From an uncultured Collinsella sp. (GTDB taxonomy: Bacteria; Actinomycetota; Coriobacteriia; Coriobacteriales; Coriobacteriaceae), in the NCBI GenBank assembly GCA_902492545.1, contig CABULX010000019.1, positions 1 through 24,240 on the forward strand: a DNA stretch of 24,240 nucleotides. The letters are read 5' to 3'. Of this stretch, positions 13,909-22,000 are shown in pieces. Each line of letters begins with the position of its first letter. Positions within the stretch are counted from its first letter, which is position 1. Below the pieces are notes generated by a model. The model worked only from the letters and a program-made list of their open reading frames with translations. It had not been told where the DNA came from and searched no databases. The translations under genes and the position numbers were made by a program.

Positions 13909-14664
13909 ATGGCATTCGACGATAAAACCGACCGCTCTGGCGCATCCGCCGTGCCGCTGTATCAGCAGGTTATGGACGACCTGAAAGGCGAGATCGCACG
14001 CGGCGTGTACGCGGCCGGCTCGCGCATTCCTTCCGAGATGGAGCTCGCGAAGTCCTACGGCGTGGGGCGCATCACCGTGCGCCGTGCCATCGAGGAGCTG
14101 TCGCGCGCGGGGTATCTCAACCGCCAGCAGGGGAGGGGCACGTTTGTGTGCGCCCCCAAGCTCAAGCGCAAGATTCGCCAGAAGGGTGACGTCCAGAGCT
14201 TTACTGAGGGTTGTGCTGCCAACGACATGGTGCCGGGTGCGCGTCTGGTGTCGCGCACGGTGGTCGCGGCGACGCACGAGGATGCGGCGTTCTTTGGCGT
14301 GGAGCCCGGCTGCGAGCTTATCGTGGTCGAGCGCGTGCGCACGGCCGACGGCATCCCCGTCATGCTCGAGAACAACGCCTTTGTGCTCGCCGACCATCCC
14401 TACCTGCAGACGCTGGCCGACGAGGACCTCACCGATAACTCAATCTTTGCGCTCGTTGCCGAGCATTCGGGTCGCGCGCCGCTCAAGTCCGACCCCTGCA
14501 CCGTGGAGATTGCGCTTGCCGATACTCAGACGGCCCCGCTGCTGGAGGTGCCGGTCGGCGAGCCGCTCTTCTATATGGAGGCCTACTTTACCGATGAGGA
14601 CGAGCGGCCCCTGCTGCTCGGTCGTCAAAAGATCGTGGGCTCGCGCTACGTGTTCGACATCTAA
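13909..14664 (+). CDS. GntR/HutC (UTRA) transcriptional regulator, GntR3
   Basis: Regulator of 251 residues. The winged helix spans about 16-82 (VPLYQQVMDDLKGEI, RIPSEMELAKSYGVGRITVRRAIEEL, wing QQGRGTFVC). The UTRA domain spans about 95-250 and ends GRQKIVGSRYVFDI, much as GntR2. The ATG is 2 nt after the recQ stop, so expression may depend on recQ transcription. It lies directly before SIS3, whose 144-bp upstream region has two near-identical AGAACAACAT boxes; GntR3 is the likely repressor of SIS3 by position. That gives each SIS gene its own nearby GntR regulator. The ligand is unknown; a phosphorylated sugar-amine is plausible for a UTRA domain in this setting. Confidence 0.92.
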   Translation: MAFDDKTDRSGASAVPLYQQVMDDLKGEIARGVYAAGSRIPSEMELAKSYGVGRITVRRAIEELSRAGYLNRQQGRGTFVCAPKLKRKIRQKGDVQSFTEGCAANDMVPGARLVSRTVVAATHEDAAFFGVEPGCELIVVERVRTADGIPVMLENNAFVLADHPYLQTLADEDLTDNSIFALVAEHSGRAPLKSDPCTVEIALADTQTAPLLEVPVGEPLFYMEAYFTDEDERPLLLGRQKIVGSRYVFDI

Positions 14665-14674
14665 CGTTCACGAA

Positions 14675-14752
14675 TAGAACAACATGGAACAAATTTACCG
14701 CAATGGCTTCCACCGTGGCTGCATGCGTGGTATATATAGAACAACATAGAAC
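14675..14752. promoter_or_regulatory. Pair of direct-repeat operators upstream of SIS3
   Basis: TAGAACAACATGGAAC (14675-14690) and TAGAACAACATAGAAC (14737-14752) differ at one position and are 62 bp apart, about six helical turns, which suits looping. The second overlaps the -10-like TATATA (14731-14736). GntR3, encoded immediately upstream, is the likely ligand-responsive binder. Confidence 0.65.
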
Positions 14753-14808
14753 GACAGCAGGTACGAGCAGCCGTCGCCAAAAGCCGCCACACAAGGAGGG
14801 GCATCAGC

Positions 14809-15777
14809 ATGAACGCACATGATCTGATTCAGGAAATTATCGAGCGCAAGGGCAAGATCGAGAACGTCTTTTGGATCGCTTGCGGCGGTTCGATGATCGA
14901 TCTCATGCCGGCCAACGAGCTGCTCAAGCGTGAGGCCACCACGTTTACCTCGACGGTCTACACGGCACGCGAGTTTTGCCTGATGGCTCCCAAGAGTCTT
15001 GGCGAGAAGTCGCTCGTCATCGCCTGCAGCCACAGCGGCAACACGCAGGAGGTCGTCGACGGCTGCGAGATGGCGCTGGCCGCCGGTGCCGAGGTCATTG
15101 CCCTTACCGACTGCGAGGGCTCAAAGATCGACAACGGCAAGTGGACTACCTGGGTCTATCCGTGGGGTGAGGGCGTGTCGCAGGCCGAGGTGCCGCAGGG
15201 CATTGGCGCTCTGATCGCCGCCGAGTTGCTCGACCGGCAGGAAGGCTACGAGTCACTCGCCGACATGTATGAGGGCCTCAAGCAGATGGATGCGCTGCTG
15301 CCCGCCGCCCGTGAGAAGGTCAACGCCGAGCTGGGCGCCCGCTTTGCCGAGCTCTGCCAGCAGCACAAGTTCTTCTATATCCTGGGCTCCGGTCCCAACT
15401 TTAGCCAGACCTATGCCATGGCGATCTGCTCGCTCATGGAGATGCAGTGGCAGCACTGCTGCTACATCCACTCCGGCGAGTACTTCCACGGCCCGTTCGA
15501 AGCCACCGAGCCCGGCGTGTTCTACTTTGTGCAGCTCGGATCGGGCGAGTGCCGCCCCATGGAGGAGCGCGCGCTGGCGTTCCTCAACACGCACACCGAT
15601 ACAGTCATGGTGCTCGATGCGCTCGAGTACGGCGTGGGCGAAGTGCCTGCCAGCGTGCGTTCGTTCCTGGAGCCGATCTTCTTCTACAACATGAGCTGCG
15701 AGCTGCGCGCCGCCCGCGGCAAGGTGTTCGACCACAGCCCCGAGATTCGTCGCTACATGGGCATCGAGCAGTACTAG
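14809..15777 (+). CDS. SIS-domain protein SIS3, FrlB/GfrE-like deglycase
   Basis: Third SIS paralogue, 322 residues. First-domain sites: WIACGGSMIDLMPANE (22-37) and CSHSGNTQEVVDG (73-85), the latter closest to the classical SIS HSGNTxE motif. Catalytic block MEMQWQHCC...GEYFHGPFE with Glu211 and His227, again 16 residues apart as in FraB/FrlB. The C-terminus IRRYMGIEQY keeps the RRYM but not the WKL of SIS1 and SIS2. It is more diverged from the other two, so a different conjugate is likely, for example glucoselysine-6-P, where SIS2 might use fructoselysine-6-P; this split is inference. Ribosome site AAGGAGG (14794-14800). It forms a single-gene unit behind GntR3 with its own operators and a strong terminator. 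No PTS is attached. Confidence 0.85.
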   Translation: MNAHDLIQEIIERKGKIENVFWIACGGSMIDLMPANELLKREATTFTSTVYTAREFCLMAPKSLGEKSLVIACSHSGNTQEVVDGCEMALAAGAEVIALTDCEGSKIDNGKWTTWVYPWGEGVSQAEVPQGIGALIAAELLDRQEGYESLADMYEGLKQMDALLPAAREKVNAELGARFAELCQQHKFFYILGSGPNFSQTYAMAICSLMEMQWQHCCYIHSGEYFHGPFEATEPGVFYFVQLGSGECRPMEERALAFLNTHTDTVMVLDALEYGVGEVPASVRSFLEPIFFYNMSCELRAARGKVFDHSPEIRRYMGIEQY

Positions 15778-15828
15778 GTAACGGGAAAAGCATTCACCTT
15801 CGATTCGCGAGCGTGTCGCATGAGCCAA

Positions 15829-15868
15829 AAAGCGGGCCGTGCCGGGGATTTCCGGCGCGGCCCGCTTT
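15829..15868. terminator. Bidirectional Rho-independent terminator between SIS3 and the dehydrogenase gene
   Basis: AAAGCGGGCCGTGCCGG (15829-15845) pairs with CCGGCGCGGCCCGCTTT (15852-15868), 17 bp with one G-T mismatch. The stem is flanked by A-rich sequence on the left and T-rich on the right, so it serves both convergent genes. Confidence 0.88.
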
Positions 15869-15910
15869 GCATAGCGTCCGTATGAGCGAGGTGTCGCGTC
15901 AAGCGGCGGC

Positions 15911-16888
15911 CTACTTCGCGTCGTAGGCCTCGGCGTCCCACCAGTCGAGCTGGGCGATGTTGTCGCGGATGTGCTGGCAGCTCTTGTGGAAGCCCTCGAG
16001 CTCGTGCTCGGACAGGTCCAGCGTGTAGACCTCCTCGACGCCCTCGGCACCGATCGCGCACGGCAGGGAGGTGAAGATGCCCTCCTCGCCATACTGGCCG
16101 GTCATGAGCGTGGAGGCGGAAAGCACGGCGTGCTCGTTATGCAGCACGGCGGCGCAAACGCGCGCGGCGGAGTTGGCGACGGCGTACTCGGTGCACTGTT
16201 TGCCCTGGTAGGTTACGTAGCCGCCCTTGCGCGCGAGCTCCTCGACCTCCATGTGGTCAAAGGCGTACTTGTCGGGGTTCTCGGCCTGAAGCTCGTTAAG
16301 GCTCTTGCCGGCGATGGTTGCGGCCTTAAAGGCGGCCAGCTGGCTAAAGCCGTGCTCGCCGATCATGTAGGCGTCGATGGACTTGGGGCTCACGCCGACC
16401 TTCTTGGAGATCTCGGTGCGCAGGCGGGCGGAGTCCAGGCCGCAGCCCGAGCCGATGATCTTCTTGGGATCGTAGCCGGTCAGGTGCCACAGCTCGGTGC
16501 ACACGACGTCGCAGGGGTTGGAGATGCTCACGAAGATGCCATCAAAGCCGGCGTCGACGATGCGCTTGGCAAAGGTGCGGGCGGCGTCGGTGGTAAAGAA
16601 CAGCTCGCCGTCGCGGTTGCCGGCGGCCAGCGCGACCTTGCCGGCGGCGTTGACGATGACGTCGCAGCAGGCAAGCTCCTCGTAGTGGTCGTAGCAGTTG
16701 ACGATCTTGGTGTTGTACGGGACAAACGAAAGGGAGTCGCGCAGGTCCTGGACCTCGGACGTCACCTTGGCCTGGTTGATATCGCACAGGTACAGCTCAT
16801 CGGCAATGCCCTGCATGAGCAGACTGTTGGCAACATGTGCTCCTACGTGGCCCTGGCCGACCACACCGATCTTACGCGTCTGGTACAT
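15911..16888 (-). CDS. L-lactate / L-2-hydroxyacid (hydroxyisocaproate-like) dehydrogenase
   Basis: NAD-dependent dehydrogenase of the LDH/MDH family, 325 residues, reducing a 2-oxo acid to an L-2-hydroxy acid. Rossmann motif GVVGQGHVGAHV (8-19), Asp36 after the second strand (NAD preference), SNPCDV with Asn124, GSGCGLDSARLR with Asp152 and Arg155, and the catalytic His179 in GEHGFSQ. Classical LDH has GEHGDS; the Phe here, and an active-site loop KVALAAGNRDGELF unlike the LDH loop, recall L-2-hydroxyisocaproate dehydrogenases, so the substrate may be a branched or bulky 2-oxo acid. The start at 16888 is chosen because GAAAGGA (complement of 16896-16902) lies 7 nt upstream; a start at 16927 has no such site. 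TACAAT on the minus strand (16931-16926) is a plausible -10. Confidence 0.88.
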   Translation of the reverse strand: MYQTRKIGVVGQGHVGAHVANSLLMQGIADELYLCDINQAKVTSEVQDLRDSLSFVPYNTKIVNCYDHYEELACCDVIVNAAGKVALAAGNRDGELFFTTDAARTFAKRIVDAGFDGIFVSISNPCDVVCTELWHLTGYDPKKIIGSGCGLDSARLRTEISKKVGVSPKSIDAYMIGEHGFSQLAAFKAATIAGKSLNELQAENPDKYAFDHMEVEELARKGGYVTYQGKQCTEYAVANSAARVCAAVLHNEHAVLSASTLMTGQYGEEGIFTSLPCAIGAEGVEEVYTLDLSEHELEGFHKSCQHIRDNIAQLDWWDAEAYDAK

Positions 16889-16925
16889 ATATGTATCCTT
16901 TCGGCCGAGTTTTTCGCGTCGAACC

Positions 16926-16931
16926 ATTGTA
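16926..16931 (-). promoter_or_regulatory. Possible -10 element of the dehydrogenase gene
   Basis: TACAAT on the minus strand, 38 bp before the start codon. The -35 is not clear. The rest of the 210-bp divergent gap to metA holds a small GCATCGC-TGG-GCGATGC hairpin (17022-17038) and no recognisable riboswitch. Confidence 0.4.
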
Positions 16932-17098
16932 GCGTCCTGCTGTTACTTTGCTAGGCTAAAGTGCCGTAGATTTTGGGACATGCCTTAATCTCTACTTTTG
17001 GAGTGATTTGGGCCGTTGACGGCATCGCTGGGCGATGCGCTCGCGCGGATGGGGCCGGTCGTTGTACCATAGCTGCAACTGACTCGTAAGGAGCATCC

Positions 17099-18025
17099 AT
17101 GCCCATTCGTATCCCCGACGCTCTCCCTGCAGCCGCGCAGCTCGAGAGCGAGAACATCTTTGTCATGACCGAGTACCGCGCGCTGCACCAGGACATCCGT
17201 CCGCTGCGCGTGCTCATCCTCAACCTCATGCCCACTAAGATCGCCACTGAGACGCAGATCATGCGCAAGCTCTCCAACACGCCGCTGCAGGTGGAGGTGG
17301 ACCTGCTGCGCACCAAGACGCACGAGGCCACGCACGTGAGCGCCGGCCACCTGGAGACGTTCTACCGCACGTTCGACGACATCCGCGACATCCACTACGA
17401 CGGCCTGATCATCACGGGCGCGCCGGTGGAGCAGATGCCGTTCGAGGAGGTCGACTACTGGCCCGAGCTCTGCCAGATCATGGATTGGTCCACCACGCAC
17501 GTGCACTCTACGCTGCACATTTGTTGGGGCGCGCAGGCAGGGCTGTACCATCATTACGGCATCCAGAAGTACGACCTGCCGGCAAAGGCGAGCGGCGTGT
17601 TCGAGCATTATCTGGTGAAGCCGCAAAGCCCGCTGGTCCGCGGCTTTGACGACCGCTTCTATGCCGTACATTCGCGCAACACCGACGTGCGCCGCGAGGA
17701 CGTGGAGGCCGAGCCGCAGCTTGAGGTCGTGGCCGTGTCCGACGAGGTGGGCCTGTACATCGTCAAGTCGACCGACAGCCGTCGCTTCTTTGTCTTTGGC
17801 CATCCCGAGTACGACACCGATACGCTGCGCCTGGAGTACGAGCGCGATGTGAAGCGCGGGCTCAACCCGGAGGTGCCGGCGCACTACTTTCCGGGTGACG
17901 ACCCCTCCGCCGAGCCGCGCAACGTCTGGCGCAGCCAAGCTCAGCTGTTCTACACCAACTGGCTCAACTACTACGTCTACCAGACCACGCCCTACGACCT
18001 GGCCTGCGCCGGCGAGGAGCACTAG
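17099..18025 (+). CDS. metA: Homoserine O-acyltransferase MetA, predicted acetyl-CoA type
   Basis: First step of methionine synthesis from homoserine, cytosolic, 308 residues, the usual MetA length. Class I glutamine amidotransferase-like fold with nucleophile Cys142 in HICWGAQAGL and the His235/Glu237 pair in FGHPEYD. Residue 111, which decides acyl-CoA choice in this family (Gly in the E. coli succinyl enzyme, Glu in acetyl enzymes such as Bacillus cereus MetA), is Glu here in ITGAPVEQM, so O-acetylhomoserine is the predicted product despite the usual name homoserine O-succinyltransferase. TAAGGAG lies 6 nt before the ATG. Divergent from the dehydrogenase and convergent with the 5-formyl-THF cyclo-ligase. 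Transcription signals are not clear, and no SAM riboswitch is recognisable upstream. Confidence 0.95.
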   Translation: MPIRIPDALPAAAQLESENIFVMTEYRALHQDIRPLRVLILNLMPTKIATETQIMRKLSNTPLQVEVDLLRTKTHEATHVSAGHLETFYRTFDDIRDIHYDGLIITGAPVEQMPFEEVDYWPELCQIMDWSTTHVHSTLHICWGAQAGLYHHYGIQKYDLPAKASGVFEHYLVKPQSPLVRGFDDRFYAVHSRNTDVRREDVEAEPQLEVVAVSDEVGLYIVKSTDSRRFFVFGHPEYDTDTLRLEYERDVKRGLNPEVPAHYFPGDDPSAEPRNVWRSQAQLFYTNWLNYYVYQTTPYDLACAGEEH

Positions 18026-18067
18026 GCTGCGATGGTACTGCTGTAGCCGTGGCTGATATGGCGGCGA

Positions 18068-18664
18068 TTAGGCGCTGATGATGTGGGGTAGCGGCAGGTC
18101 GTGAGCGTCGGTGGGAACGCGGTCGACACGCTGCTCGTCAAAGGCGATGCCGATGATTTGGCATGCGGGCGAGAGCATGGGCAGATAGCGGTCATAGCAA
18201 CCGCCGCCGTAGCCCAGGCGCGCGCCGGTTTGGTCGAAGGACACGAGCGGCACAACAATCATGTCGAGAGCCTCGGCAGGCACGATGGGGAAGCGGTCGC
18301 TGTCGATGTCCGTGGCCGCAAAGGCCCGCGTAGGGTGGGCGATAAACGGAGCCGCGGACGCATCGTCGGCGGCAACTGCCCGCATACACATGCGCTGGCC
18401 ACAAGCTGCGGCATCAATTGCCGAGAGCATGCACGGATAGGCTACGCGCCAGCCGCGCACGGCGGCCGCAGCGGCAAACGCGGCAGGGTCTGCCTCGGAA
18501 CCCATCGCGGCATAGACGGCAACGATGCGCGGCGCCGCGGCATCCAAGCGGCCCAGCAGCTCAACCAGCCGCGCACAGATATCAGCAGACTTCGCCGCCC
18601 GCAAGTCCAAATCAAGAGCATCGCGCTGGGCAATCACCGCCCGCCGCAACTCGGCCTTGTCCAT
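18068..18664 (-). CDS. 5-formyltetrahydrofolate cyclo-ligase
   Basis: Converts 5-formyl-THF to 5,10-methenyl-THF with ATP, a folate salvage step; cytosolic, 198 residues, the typical length. N-terminal MDKAELRRAVIAQRDAL has the conserved Lys/Arg cluster for ATP phosphate; the signature GARLGYGGGCYDRYL (147-161) binds ATP and Mg; VPTDAHDLPLP (183-193) matches the C-terminal family pattern. The start at 18664 is set by GAGGAGG (complement of 18670-18676), 5 nt upstream; an ATG at 18691 lies within repeat A copy 4 and has no ribosome site. That repeat lies directly 5' of the ribosome site in the same relative orientation as copy 2 before the HAD gene. A 42-bp gap separates the stop from that of convergent metA. 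Confidence 0.92.
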   Translation of the reverse strand: MDKAELRRAVIAQRDALDLDLRAAKSADICARLVELLGRLDAAAPRIVAVYAAMGSEADPAAFAAAAAVRGWRVAYPCMLSAIDAAACGQRMCMRAVAADDASAAPFIAHPTRAFAATDIDSDRFPIVPAEALDMIVVPLVSFDQTGARLGYGGGCYDRYLPMLSPACQIIGIAFDEQRVDRVPTDAHDLPLPHIISA

Positions 18665-18680
18665 CCCAACCTCCTCTAGC

Positions 18681-18728
18681 AAACCTGCCAAAAAGGGACA
18701 GGTTTATTTTGGCAGGTTTTATCTGGGC
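18681..18728 (-). repeat. Intergenic hairpin repeat family A, copy 4, in the 5-FCL leader
   Basis: The best-formed copy. AAACCTGCCAAAA (18681-18693) and TTTTGGCAGGTTT (18707-18719) are perfect 13-bp inverted repeats around AGGGACAGGTTTA, with the TATCTGGGC flank outside. Read on the minus strand it ends 4 nt before the cyclo-ligase ribosome site. Confidence 0.88.
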
Positions 18729-18818
18729 AAACACTAAAACCACCACATGAGTCATCGCAAAGGGGGCAGTTCATGAACACCTTCGTGGTGGCTTTGATGA
18801 AGGGCGGGTGTTCGCGGT

Positions 18819-18966
18819 GGTTTGTCTCGATCTGTAACAGTAACTCGGCAAAATCGGATTTAGATGTTACAGATTGAGACAAAGGGCCGGTGCCATTCGG
18901 AAACGTCTCGATCTGTAACATCTGGAGTCAAAATTGCCGTCTTGGCGTTACAGATCGAGACAAACC
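18819..18966. repeat. Nested double palindrome with four copies of GTCTCGATCTGTAAC
   Basis: Outer arms 18819-18838 (GGTTTGTCTCGATCTGTAAC) and 18947-18966 are a perfect 20-bp inverted repeat. Inside are two tandem hairpins: 18822-18839 with 18865-18882 (17 of 18) and 18905-18919 with 18947-18961 (15 of 15). The 384-bp gap 18665-19048 otherwise holds repeat A copy 4, an AACCACCAC/GTGGTGG inverted pair (about 18738-18793) and the terminator of the protease gene. Confidence 0.8.
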
Positions 18967-19005
18967 GGCGGGACGGGCCGAGCTGCCCCGCCCAAGCTGA
19001 GGAAA

Positions 19006-19044
19006 AAAGGTAGATTTTCAGGCAAGTCCCAAAAATCTACCTTT
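19006..19044 (-). terminator. Rho-independent terminator of the M16C protease gene
   Basis: AAAGGTAGATTTT (19006-19018) and AAAATCTACCTTT (19032-19044) pair perfectly over 13 bp. On the minus strand the stem is followed by a T-run (complement of the A-run 19003-19008). It lies 5 bp past the protease stop codon. Confidence 0.88.
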
Positions 19045-19048
19045 GTGG

Positions 19049-22000
19049 TTAGCCCAGCAGGTCGATGACGTTGAAGCCGGCGTTGCTCTTGGCGATGACG
19101 TCGCGGCCGCCAAAGACGCAGGTGGGTGACTCGGCTGCGATGCGCGTTACGTCGGCGCCGAGCGAGCGAAGCTCACCGGGCGTGGCGGCGAGCATCTGGG
19201 CGCGGCGCTCCTCGCGCGCATGCGGATCGAGCCCGGCCAGGTAGGTCGTGTTGCGGCGCTTGGTGAGCGCGTACGGCTTCACCGGCGCGTCCATGCCGCT
19301 CACGCAGCTCACAATAAAGCCCTCAAAGGCGGCCTCGTCGGGCTCAAAGCTGCCGAGCCATTCGCCCGCGCGTTCCATGCGCTCAATCGAGGGGTCGACC
19401 GCCGGGTCGCGGTAGGTGTAGAACGCAGTCTGGCGCTCGCCGGCCGCGCGGAATCCGCAGCCGTACGCACCGCCCTTCACGCGGATCTCGTTCCACAGGT
19501 AGTCGTAGGAGAGCGCGTTGGCGGCAACCGCCCAGGCGCCCGTCACGTCAATGCCCAGACGGCGCGGATCGCACGCGCGCGCCGCAAAGCAGATGTCGCT
19601 GGGGATGACGAAAGCCTCGTGACGGTCGCGCGGCTCCGGCACCACGAGCGCGTTGCGGCCGGCATCGGCGCCGTCGCCCGCGCCAAGCCCCAGGTCGCCC
19701 GCGGCATCCCAGTACGCATTGAAGTCCTCGTCGCTGCCGGTAAAGCTCGCCATGCAGCCATCGGCCACAAAGATGCGGCCTGCCAGCTCGGCAAGCTTGG
19801 CACGCAGGCCGTCCAGGCGCTCGTCAAAGTGCTCGAGCAGATCGCGCAGGAACAGGTAGAAGTCCACGCCCGAAAGCTGCTCGCGCACCACGGCCGAAGG
19901 CGAGCTGTAGCTCATCGCGCGACCGAGCGCTGCCGAGTGTCCGTTGTTGATAAATCCCTGCTCAAGCCCAATGCGAATCTGCGTGAGCACGTCGCGCACG
20001 CGGTCGGCGTCAGCATCGAGCAACAGCGTGCTCGACCACACCTCGCGCGGCAGGCTCGCCAGCGCGTCGATCTTTTCGGACAGGGCGCCGGCGCTCACCA
20101 GCAGGTAGGGGCGCACGCCGTCCACGTCGGGCTGCGTCATGACCTCGGTCGTAAAGCTCAAAAAGCCGAGCTTGCCGGCAAGCAAGTTGTCGAGCTCCTC
20201 GGCCGAGTGCTCGCGCGTGGGCAGCTGCTTGAGCAGGCGGCAGAGCAGCGTCACGTAGGGCAGGTCCTCAAATGCGACGCAGCTCAGGTCGAAATACTGC
20301 ATGGCGTAGGCCAGGCGGTTGGTGGGGATGCCGTGGCGCAGACAGGGGATAGGCGCGGTCGTGTCCACAACGAGCGGCGGCTCGGGGCGCGCCTCGCCAA
20401 TGTCGGATACGCGGAGGCGCGGCAGCGTGGCCTTGTCCTCGGGCGTGTCCTCGGCCTCCTGCGCGGCACGCAGCGCGGCCGTGCGCTCGACCACGTCCGC
20501 CAGCTCGGCATCGGTCATGGCGTCGCGCTTGGCTGCCAGCTCGGCGGCCTCGGCGCCCTCCGCACCCTCGGCAGCGTCTACCGGAACCAGCTCGACCAGC
20601 GCCATGTGGTCGTTCTCCAGCACGAGCTCGCGCAGCAGGTCCTCAAAGTAGCTGCCGTCCAGCTCGCCGCGCAGCTCCTCGTACACTGGGCCGTACTTGA
20701 GCGCCAGCGTCGCGGCGTCGTCATCGTAGAGCCAGGTGCTCAGCGCGTCGCACGCAATGGCCACGCCGTCGGCGATGCCATAGTCGCGCTGGCGCAGGTC
20801 GTACTCGTTGCTGCTGATGATGGCCTCCAGGCGCTCGCGCGGAACGCCGTGCTCGCACAGGTCGTGGCAGGCGTCCTGGAACACGCGGCGCAGCTCGCGC
20901 GCTATGCCGGGCTGCGCGTTCTGCAGCATGATGAGCTCGTAGGGCTGCAGGCTCTCGGCCGCGGTGTAGCTCACCACGTTGCCGCCCAGGCCGGCGGCCA
21001 GAATGGCCTTCTTAACCGGTGCCTCGTTGGAACCCAGCAACGCCTCGAACAGGATGTCCGCCGCGATCGTGCGCTTGCGGTCGAGCGCACTGCCCAGCAC
21101 CAGGCCCAGGCCCACCAGGGCGTTCTCGGGCGTGGTGGCCATCTCGACGCGCTTATACTCGCAGGTCACAGGCTCCTGCACGTCCAGCGGATTGGGCGCC
21201 AGCGCGGACGGGTCCTCGCCGGCGGCAACGGCAGCGTCCATGCGGCGGCTCGCGGCACTCGGCTGCGACAGATAGCGCTCGTCCAAAAAGGCCAGCGCGC
21301 GGTCCACGTCCAGGTCGCCGTAGAGCGTAATGTAGGAGTTGGAAGGATTGTAGTGGCGCGCGTGCGTGTCCAGGAACTGCTCGTAGGTGAGCGCGGGAAT
21401 CGCGCGCGGGTCACCGCCGCTCTCGTGCGCATAGGCGGTATCGGGATAGAGCGCGGCGTTGACGGCGTCGTCCAGCACGCTCATGGGGTCGGACAGCGCA
21501 CCCTTCATCTCGTTGAACACCACGCCGTTATAGCGCAGCGTGCCCTCGCGCAGGCTGGCGGAGCTGTCGCCGTCCTCGCCCTCGACGCCCTCCGGCAGGT
21601 CCAGCTCGTAGTGCCAGCCCTCCTGCTCAAAAATGGTGGGCTTGGTATAGATGGCCGGGTTGAACACCGCGTCCAGGTACACGTCCATCAGGTTGTACAG
21701 ATCCTGCTCGTTGGTGGTGGCAACGGGGTAGATGGTCTTGTCGGGGTAGGTCATGGCGTTGAGGAACGTCTGCATGGAGCTCTTGATCAGGTCGACAAAC
21801 GGCTCCTTGACGGGAAACTTAGCCGATCCGCACAGCACCGAGTGCTCAAGAATATGGAACACGCCGGTGGAATCGGCCGGCGGCGTCTTAAAGCCAATGG
21901 CAAAGGTCTTGTTTTCGTCGTCGCACGCCAGGTACAGCAGGCGAGCGCCCGAGGCAGTGTGGCGCAGCACGTAGGCGTCCGAGTCGAGCTCGGGCACGGT

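Noticed and set aside
16928..17098. SAM riboswitch or other leader RNA before metA
   Set aside because: Only a 7-bp hairpin (17022-17038) is visible. The conserved cores of SAM riboswitches are not recognisable.
18773..18877. Small frame of 34 codons beginning ATGAACACC after GGGGGC
   Set aside because: It runs into the nested palindrome, whose repeat sequence makes up about half of it, and shows no recognisable protein features.
18819..18966. CRISPR array
   Set aside because: The four repeat units alternate in orientation as palindromes, spacers are unequal, and no cas gene is nearby.
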